Below, one piece after another: positions 58,501 through 64,000 of a stretch of DNA of 64,000 nt. Each line of letters begins with the position of its first letter. The stretch's first letter is position 1. The stretch comes from Amycolatopsis granulosa (GTDB lineage Bacteria; Actinomycetota; Actinomycetes; Mycobacteriales; Pseudonocardiaceae), in the NCBI RefSeq assembly GCF_011758745.1, contig NZ_JAANOV010000001.1, positions 3,100,001-3,164,000 on the forward strand, given 5' to 3'. The notes beneath the pieces were generated by a model. It was not told the DNA's origin. It searched no databases and was given only the letters and a program-made list of their open reading frames with translations. A program made the translations under genes and the position numbers.

Positions 58501-60380
58501 ACACAGCGGCCGGGTTGGTGCGGCCGGGACGACCGGTGGGGCACCTGTTCGAGCTGCGCGGGTGGGTCACCACCGGCGACCACGTGACCGTCCACATCGG
58601 ACGACAGGTGGCCGAGGTGCGCCCGGGCTCCACCGGTGCCGAGCCGCCGGGCACGACCGGTCTGCTGATCAGCACACCGGAGCCGGTGCCGACGGGGCGG
58701 CACGAGGTGGTGGTCCGCGCGGCGAACGGTGATCCGCTGACCAGCGCCGTCGTCGAAGTCGGCCGGTACGGCGACGAGGAACCGCTGCGGCTGTACGAGA
58801 TCGACACCCCGAAGGCCGGCGACAACCCGCGGGGCGACGTGGTGTTCGTGCACGGCTGGGTGCTGCTCGACTCGCGGGCCCCGTCGCTGGTCGAGGTCCT
58901 CGTCGACGGCGGTGAGCCGGTCCGCGCCCGCACCCGCCTGCCGCGGCCGGACGTGGCCGACCACCTGCCGGACTTCCCGGACGCCGCGGTCAGCGGGTTC
59001 GAGGCCCGGGTGCCGGTGGACCTGCCGCCCGGTGCGGACCGCGCGCTGTCGGTGCGGGTGCGCGTGCGGAGTGAGCTGTCCGGGGAGTGGACGTCGGAGG
59101 CCCGCGAGGTCGTGCTGTCCAACCCGCCGGCCGAGGAGGCGGACCTGGCGCTCGCGGCGGAACTCGCCGAGCGCACGCGGAAAGCGCTGGCCCGGCCACG
59201 GGGCACCACCGATCCGCGGCACCTGCTGGTGTTCACGCACAGCCTCGCGGTCGGCGGCGGGCAGCTGTGGCTGCAGGAACTGCTGGACCGGCTCGCGACC
59301 CGGCACGGCTGGCGGATCACGGTGGTCACCCAGCTGGACGGCGAACTGCGGGCCGACTGCGCGGCCCACGGCATCGACGTGCACCTCACCTCGCCGTACC
59401 GGGTGCACGACGTCGCCTCCTACGAGGGGCACATCGCCGAGCTGGCCCAGTTCGCGCGCGGCACCGACGCCGCGGTCGCGCTGGTGAACACGCTCGGCGC
59501 GTTCCCCGGTGCGGACGCGGCGATCCGCGCCGGGCTGCCGACCGCGTGGGTGCTGCACGAGAGCTTCGACCTCGCCGACTTCGCCTACCAGAACTGGGGC
59601 CCGGCGGGCCTGGTGCCGCCGGTGCGCGAACGGTGGCTGAACACGCTGCGAGCGGCGGACCGGCTGCTGTTCGTCGCCGACGCCACGCGCGAGATGTTCC
59701 TGCCGTTCTCCAGTCCGGCGCGCTGCCGCACGATCCGGTACGGCACACCGATGGTCGGCCGCGGCGGTCAGGTGTCCGAACGCGACCGTCGCGCCGCCCG
59801 GCGCAAGCTGGGGATCGCCGAGGACACCACGCTGCTGCTCAACGTCGGCGTGCTGGAACCGCGCAAGGGCCAGGGTCTGCTGATCAGCGCGATGGACCGG
59901 GTGCGGCGCGCGCACCCGGAGATCGAGCTGAGCATCGTAGGGCACCACCCGTCGCCGTACGGGCTGGCGCTGGCCGGGTTCACCGAGCGGACCGGGCTCG
60001 CGGACCGGGTCGGCCTGGTGCCGATCCAGCGCGACCCCACGCCGTGGTTCGAGGCCGCCGACCTGTTCGTCAACAGTTCCGACGTGGAGTCCCTGCCGCG
60101 GTCGATCCTGGAGGCGGTGTGCTGCGGTCTGCCGGTCGTGGCGAGCGACGTGTTCGGCGCCCGCGAGATGATCACCGACGGGCACAGCGGCTGGCTGTTC
60201 GAGCCCAACGACGCGGACGCGCTGACCGTCGCGTTGCTGCGTGCCCTGGACACCCCGGCGGACCGGCGGCGCGCGATCGCCGCGAACGCCTACGAAAAGC
60301 TGCACGACTGGCTGGACCCGGCGGGCTACGCCGCCGAATACGCCGACGTGCTCACCGAGCTGGTGAAGGAGCGGGGATGA
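58497..60380 (+). CDS. GT4 glycosyltransferase with N-terminal beta-sandwich modules
   Basis: A 627-residue protein. Two beta-sandwich modules (about 10-95 and 105-220) precede a GT-B glycosyltransferase. The second shows VVFVHGWVLLDSRAPSLVEV and PRPDVADHLPDFPDAAVSGF, a module seen attached to other glycan enzymes. The catalytic domain begins HLLVFTHSLAVGGGQLWLQELLD. The donor-binding motif is VESLPRSILEA with the E-x7-E signature. It retains a nucleotide-sugar donor and works in the cytoplasm. ATGA overlaps link it to both neighbours. Confidence 0.88.
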   Translation: MNTAAGLVRPGRPVGHLFELRGWVTTGDHVTVHIGRQVAEVRPGSTGAEPPGTTGLLISTPEPVPTGRHEVVVRAANGDPLTSAVVEVGRYGDEEPLRLYEIDTPKAGDNPRGDVVFVHGWVLLDSRAPSLVEVLVDGGEPVRARTRLPRPDVADHLPDFPDAAVSGFEARVPVDLPPGADRALSVRVRVRSELSGEWTSEAREVVLSNPPAEEADLALAAELAERTRKALARPRGTTDPRHLLVFTHSLAVGGGQLWLQELLDRLATRHGWRITVVTQLDGELRADCAAHGIDVHLTSPYRVHDVASYEGHIAELAQFARGTDAAVALVNTLGAFPGADAAIRAGLPTAWVLHESFDLADFAYQNWGPAGLVPPVRERWLNTLRAADRLLFVADATREMFLPFSSPARCRTIRYGTPMVGRGGQVSERDRRAARRKLGIAEDTTLLLNVGVLEPRKGQGLLISAMDRVRRAHPEIELSIVGHHPSPYGLALAGFTERTGLADRVGLVPIQRDPTPWFEAADLFVNSSDVESLPRSILEAVCCGLPVVASDVFGAREMITDGHSGWLFEPNDADALTVALLRALDTPADRRRAIAANAYEKLHDWLDPAGYAAEYADVLTELVKERG

Positions 60381-60862
60381 CCGACGAGCTGCCGGGCGCG
60401 GTGCGAGCCGAACTGACCCGGCTGCGGGCCGAGCGGGCCGCGTTCAGCGAAGAGCGGGAACGGTTGCGCACCGAGCTGCGCGAGGCCGAGCTGCAGATCC
60501 GTGAGCTGAGCCGGCACCGGGACCGGCTGGTGCAGCAGACCGAACAACTGGCCGGCGTCACCGAGCGGGCCGCGCAGGCCGATGCGCTGGCGCGGGACGT
60601 GCTGGTCGCCCGCGCGGAACGGGACGCGCTGCGCGCCGAGCTCACCGAGACCCGCACCGAGCGGGACCGGCTGCGGCTGCGGCTGCTGGACGCCGAGCTG
60701 CGGTTGTCCGGTGCGACCCCGCCCGAACCCCCGGTCGCGGACGGCACGCTCGCCGCCGAGCACCGGGCCGCCGAGCTGGCGCGGGAACTGGAGGCGACGC
60801 GGGCGACGGTGAGCTGGCGGGTCACCGCGCCGCTGCGTGCCGTGCGGCGGCGGACGTCATGA
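60377..60862 (+). CDS. coiled-coil protein of the glycan operon
   Basis: A 161-residue protein that is almost all coiled coil from about residue 8 to 115 (heptads rich in Leu, Glu and Arg: LRAERAAFSEERERLRTEL). It ends ATVSWRVTAPLRAVRRR, a SWRxTxPLR tail found at the ends of coiled coils in many glycosyltransferase and polysaccharide proteins. No enzymatic motif. It probably acts as a ruler or scaffold for the neighbouring enzymes, like the coiled coil of WbdD. Both ends overlap neighbours by 4 bp. Confidence 0.8.
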   Translation: MTDELPGAVRAELTRLRAERAAFSEERERLRTELREAELQIRELSRHRDRLVQQTEQLAGVTERAAQADALARDVLVARAERDALRAELTETRTERDRLRLRLLDAELRLSGATPPEPPVADGTLAAEHRAAELARELEATRATVSWRVTAPLRAVRRRTS

Positions 60863-62673
60863 CCGCTCAGCTGTGCTTCGTGTCCGCGACAGGCGGGTCC
60901 GGGTTCATGGCGGAGCTGCTGGAGGTGGTCGCGGACGCGGTGCGGCGCGCCGGGTTCCCGGCGACCACGGCCATCGGCCGGTATCCGGACGCCGACGGCG
61001 ACACGGTGTACGTCGTCGTGCCGCACGAGTATTTCGTGGTGACCCCCGAGGCGGACCGGCCGTCCGAGGAGCAGCGGCGCCGCACCATCGCGTTCTGCGT
61101 GGAGCACCCGGGCACGGCCACGTTCGAGCGCAGCGCGGCGCTGGTCCCGGAACTGGCCGCCGCGGTCGACATCAACCACGACTCGACCGCCGAGTTGCGC
61201 CGCCGGGGCATCCCGGTCGAGCACTTCCAGCTCGGCTACTCACCGCTGTGGGACGCCTGGGGCGGCGATCCGGACCGCGCGCGGGAGGTCGACGTGACCT
61301 ACCTGGGCACCGCGGAGCGCCGTCGGTCGCTGCTGCTCGCGTCCTACGACGCCGACCTTGCGGACCTGCGGGTCCGGTTGCTCACCCCGCCACACGAACC
61401 GATGGGGCCGCGGCGTGCCGACTTCCTGCCGGGCGAGGCGAAGTTCGCGCACCTGGCGAACTCGCGGTTCCTGCTCAACCTGCACCGCGAGCGGTCGCGG
61501 GCCCTGGAGTGGGTGCGGGTGCTGGAAGCGCTGTGCAACGGCTGCGTGGTGCTGACGGAGCCGTCGACCGATCTGGCGCCGCTGGTGCCCGGCACGCACC
61601 TGGTCGTCACGCGGCCGGAGTCGCTCGGTGCGGCGGCCGCCGCACTGGCCGCGGACCCGCAGCGGGAACGCGACCTGCGCATGGCCGGTTATGAGTTCGT
61701 GCGCACCGCGCTCGACCCGCTGGCGTCCGCGAAGATGCTGGTCGAGCTGGCCGAAGGGGTGCTCGCCGCCTCGCCCGGTGTGCCCGTGGGCCCACCACCG
61801 GCCGAGACGGCGGTGGACGTGGTGGATGCCGGGCCGCGGCCGCTGGCCGTCGACACCCCGTCGTGGGACGTCCGGTTCGCCGGCACCCGCTCGCTCGGCG
61901 CTCCCGCGCGGAACCCGGCGCTGGCCACGCGGATGGGTCAGCAGACCGCGGACGCGCGCCGCACGTCGGGGATGGACTGGTCGCCGTCGGTGGTGCCCGC
62001 GGTGTTCCCGGACGCCGGACGGGCGGAGGTGGACGTGCTGCTGGTCCGCCGTCCGGGTGAGCCCGACCCGGAGCCGCTGGTGCGCGACCTGCTCACCGGG
62101 ACCGTGCTGCCCCGCCGGATCCTCGTCGGGGAGGACGGTGTGGCGCCGCGCCCCCGCCCGCGCGCCGCCGACCTGCTGCGGCACGAGCTGCCGCTGGGCC
62201 GCGGCTACACGCGCAACCGGCTGCTGGAGCGTTCGTCCGCACCGTGGCTGCTGGTGCTCGACGGCGGGATGCGTGCCTCGCGGCGGCTGCTGGAACGCCT
62301 CGTCGCCGCCACGGACGGAGCGGACGTCGTGCACTGCCCGGTCGCCGACCCGGTCGAGGGCCTGGTAGGCGCGCTGCCGCCGGAGGGCCGGCGGCTGGCC
62401 GAGCTGCCCTACCTGGGCAGCGGGTACCTGGTGCGCCGGGCCGTGCTCGAGTCGTTCGGCGGCTGGACCGACGACCCGCTGGTGGACGGCCTGGAGGACC
62501 ACGTCTTCTGGCGCCGGCTGGCGGCCCACGACCGGCCGAGCGGGCTGGTGCAGCAGGTCCTGCTGAGCCGGTTGCGGCCCGACCCGGCGCCGCGCCCGGT
62601 GGACCTCGACCCGCACCGCGTCTGGTCGCTGACGCGCATCCTCGCCGGTGCGCCGGCCGCCCCCATCGAGTGA
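60859..62673 (+). CDS. two-domain glycosyltransferase (GT-B plus degenerate GT-A)
   Basis: A 604-residue protein. The N-terminal half (about 1-300) is a GT-B fold of the CgeB/Glyco_trans_1_2 kind: VDVTYLGTAERRRSLL and FLLNLHRERSRALEWVRVLE, then LCNGCVVLTEPSTDLAPLVP. The C-terminal half (about 375-600) resembles family-2 GT-A with LPLGRGYTRNRLLERS, LLVLDGGMRASRRLLERLV and YLGSGYLVRRAVLESFGGW. The usual Asp-x-Asp is replaced by Asp-Gly-Gly, so this domain may have altered activity. It is the last gene of the operon. Confidence 0.82.
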   Translation: MTAQLCFVSATGGSGFMAELLEVVADAVRRAGFPATTAIGRYPDADGDTVYVVVPHEYFVVTPEADRPSEEQRRRTIAFCVEHPGTATFERSAALVPELAAAVDINHDSTAELRRRGIPVEHFQLGYSPLWDAWGGDPDRAREVDVTYLGTAERRRSLLLASYDADLADLRVRLLTPPHEPMGPRRADFLPGEAKFAHLANSRFLLNLHRERSRALEWVRVLEALCNGCVVLTEPSTDLAPLVPGTHLVVTRPESLGAAAAALAADPQRERDLRMAGYEFVRTALDPLASAKMLVELAEGVLAASPGVPVGPPPAETAVDVVDAGPRPLAVDTPSWDVRFAGTRSLGAPARNPALATRMGQQTADARRTSGMDWSPSVVPAVFPDAGRAEVDVLLVRRPGEPDPEPLVRDLLTGTVLPRRILVGEDGVAPRPRPRAADLLRHELPLGRGYTRNRLLERSSAPWLLVLDGGMRASRRLLERLVAATDGADVVHCPVADPVEGLVGALPPEGRRLAELPYLGSGYLVRRAVLESFGGWTDDPLVDGLEDHVFWRRLAAHDRPSGLVQQVLLSRLRPDPAPRPVDLDPHRVWSLTRILAGAPAAPIE

Positions 62674-62750
62674 GATCGGTGTGTCGGGCAACCTCATCCC
62701 ACTCTCGCGCGCCTCAAGGAGACAGCATCGGGCACCGGAAGGAGGCGCGG

Positions 62751-62864
62751 ATGTGGCTCCAGATCGGCCTCGTCGGCCTGCTCGGCGTGGTGTTCCTGGT
62801 GCGGCTGGTGGTCGTGCTGCGTCACGGCCGCGAGCCGCGCGGGGCGACCAGACCGGACTCGTAG
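62751..62864 (+). CDS. 37-residue single-span microprotein
   Basis: MWLQIGLVGLLGVVFLVRLV is one hydrophobic span, followed by a basic tail (RHGREPRG). GGAGG lies 6 bases before ATG 62751, an unusually good ribosome-binding site for this window. The last 43 bases overlap the convergent response-regulator gene. It sits 77 bp after the glycan operon and could be its last cistron. Too short for homology arguments. Confidence 0.45.
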   Translation: MWLQIGLVGLLGVVFLVRLVVVLRHGREPRGATRPDS

Positions 62865-63493
62865 GCGAGCACCACCAGCTGGGCGCGGTCGCGCGCGCCG
62901 AGCTTCGTCATGATGCGGCTGACGTGCGTGCGCGCGGTGGCCGTGGAGATGACCAGCTGCGCCGCGATTTCGTCGTTGGACAGTCCTCCCGCGACCAGCG
63001 CCAGCACCTCACGTTCGCGGTCGGTGATCTGCGGGACGGCGCCGGTGTCGACACGCCGGTTCTCCGGCCGGGTGACGAACTCGCTGATCAGCCGCCGCGT
63101 GACGGTCGGGGCGAGCAGCGCCTCGCCCGCGGCGATCACCCGTAACGCACGGAGCAGCTCGACCGGTTCGGTGTCCTTGAGCAGGAACCCGCTCGCGCCG
63201 GCGCGCAGCGCCTGGAAGACGTACTCGTCGACGTCGAAGGTGGTCAGGACCAGCACTTTCACCCCGTCGAGGCCGGGGTCGGCGGTGATCTCACGGGTCG
63301 CGGTCAGCCCGTCCACCCCGGGCATCCGGATGTCCATGACCACGACGTCCGGCCGGTGCTCGCGGGCCAGCGCAAGCGCTTGCGCACCGTCGGCCGCCTC
63401 GCCGCAGACCGCGAAGCCGTCCTCGGTCTCCAGCAGCACCCGGAACCCGGCGCGCACCAGCGCCTGGTCGTCGGCGAGCACGACCCGGATCAT
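62822..63493 (-). CDS. NarL/FixJ-family response regulator
   Basis: A 223-residue regulator. The receiver has the Asp pair in VVLADDQALVRAG, the phospho-acceptor Asp in VVVMDIRMPGVDG and the Lys in GASGFLLKDTEP. The LuxR-type helix-turn-helix is ITDREREVLALVAGGLSNDE followed by IAAQLVISTATARTHVSRIM. The start overlaps the kinase stop by 4 bp, so the two form a two-component operon. Targets are unknown; it is not of the DosR subtype (TARTH instead of TVKNH). Confidence 0.93.
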   Translation of the reverse strand: MIRVVLADDQALVRAGFRVLLETEDGFAVCGEAADGAQALALAREHRPDVVVMDIRMPGVDGLTATREITADPGLDGVKVLVLTTFDVDEYVFQALRAGASGFLLKDTEPVELLRALRVIAAGEALLAPTVTRRLISEFVTRPENRRVDTGAVPQITDREREVLALVAGGLSNDEIAAQLVISTATARTHVSRIMTKLGARDRAQLVVLAYESGLVAPRGSRP

Positions 63494-64000
63494 CGCTCCT
63501 CCAGCTTCTCCAGCGGGAGTTCCGCGCGGAGCTCGAAGCCGCCGTCCACCACCCGGGCCTCGACCTCACCGCCCAGAGCGGCGGCACGTTCCCGCATGCC
63601 GCGTATCCCGTTGCCGTCGACCGGCGTCGTGGCGCCTCGGCCGTCGTCACGCACGACGAGCGTGACGGAGCCGTCGTGCCGGGCGAAGCGGATGTCGACC
63701 GTGCTGGGCTGGTTGGCGTGCCGGATCACGTTGGTCAGCGATTCCTGCAGGATGCGGTAGGCCGCGCCGTCGACCGGTGCGGGCAGGTCGCCCGGCGAGC
63801 CGTGGACGCGCACGGCGAGACCGGTGGCGCGGGTGTGGTCGAGCAGCTCGTCGAGCTGGTCCAGGCTGGGCGCGGGGCCGAGCCCCTGACCGGAGCGCAG
63901 GACCGTGACGGTGGCGCGCAGGTCGGCCAGCGCGGTGGCACTGGCCTCCTTGATCGCCCGCAGCGCGGCGACGGCCTGGTCGGGCCGCCGATCGGCGACG
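63490..64000 (-). CDS. sensor histidine kinase, N-terminus outside window
   Basis: The C-terminal 169 residues of a HisKA_3-type kinase are present; the frame is open to the right edge. ALRAIKEASATALADLRATVTVL is the end of the dimerisation helix; the acceptor His must lie just outside. The ATPase domain has ILQESLTNVIRHANQPSTVD (N-box), VVRDDGRGAT (G1) and NGIRGMRERAAALGGEVEA (G2). Partner of the adjacent NarL-type regulator. The sensor domain cannot be judged. Confidence 0.92.
   Translation of the reverse strand, partial: VADRRPDQAVAALRAIKEASATALADLRATVTVLRSGQGLGPAPSLDQLDELLDHTRATGLAVRVHGSPGDLPAPVDGAAYRILQESLTNVIRHANQPSTVDIRFARHDGSVTLVVRDDGRGATTPVDGNGIRGMRERAAALGGEVEARVVDGGFELRAELPLEKLEER

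Noticed and set aside
1-64000. CRISPR arrays, insertion sequences, integrases or phage genes
   Set aside because: I looked on both strands and found no regular repeat-spacer units, transposase or integrase motifs. The only arrays are those listed.

Overview
The window is high-GC DNA (clearly above 65% G+C by eye) from an actinomycete. The gene families point to the Pseudonocardiaceae, most likely Amycolatopsis or a close relative. The supporting signs are paired DUF3558 lipoproteins, DUF5926, DUF3024, a fused CydDC exporter, SigE-family sigma factors, many GTG starts, four-base ATGA/GTGA gene overlaps, and many genes whose -10 box sits 6-7 bases before the start codon (leaderless transcripts). 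It reads as chromosomal core with accessory islands. I saw no phage, insertion sequence, CRISPR array or rRNA. There is one tRNA, tRNA-Gly(GCC).

Region 1-3.3 kb has a cut-off hypothetical gene, a DUF3024 protein, a MazG-like pyrophosphohydrolase and a DUF2075 (Schlafen-type) helicase with a nuclease-like N-terminus. Region 3.3-11.9 kb is a respiration/redox locus. A DosR/DevR-like regulator faces a cydA-cydB-cydDC operon that ends in a DevS-like kinase, and a DosR-type palindrome lies in front of cydA. Between regulator and kinase lie a 21-bp-phased inverted repeat array and a small secreted tendamistat-like protein. Region 11.9-17 kb carries a GDT1-type cation exporter, a TetR/FAD-monooxygenase pair with a double operator, an IclR regulator and unknown proteins.

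Region 17-26.4 kb has iron-linked genes (a DUF2470 protein behind an iron box; a ferritin behind two iron boxes), a PPOX oxidoreductase and a CPBP protease in a very tight divergent pair, arginine deiminase, a SigE-family sigma factor with its membrane partner, a P450 and a rhodanese. Region 26.5-34.1 kb is a carboxylate-uptake locus: ActP plus DUF485, a second sodium:solute symporter, and a LytS/LytTR two-component pair with an S49 peptidase between kinase and regulator. Direct repeats of LytTR type lie before the actP operon. Region 34-44 kb has an Fpg/Nei glycosylase, an ECF sigma factor fused to its own anti-sigma/membrane part, tRNA-Gly, a large beta-helical membrane protein, a polar amino-acid ABC importer and an M20 dipeptidase.

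Region 44.5-52 kb holds a branched-chain 2-oxoacid dehydrogenase operon (E1alpha, E1beta, E2) closed by a strong terminator, a self-regulated TetR/ABC-exporter operon, a gene remnant and two DUF3558 lipoproteins. Region 52-62.7 kb is a cell-surface glycan locus. Two related single-pass membrane proteins flank a divergent GT-C glycosyltransferase. They are followed by a tightly overlapping operon of a methyltransferase/kinase-like/methyltransferase fusion, a GT4 enzyme with beta-sandwich modules, a coiled-coil protein and a two-domain glycosyltransferase. This is the best candidate for an undescribed system, possibly a chain-capping module that limits glycan length. The window ends in a NarL-type two-component pair cut by the right edge.
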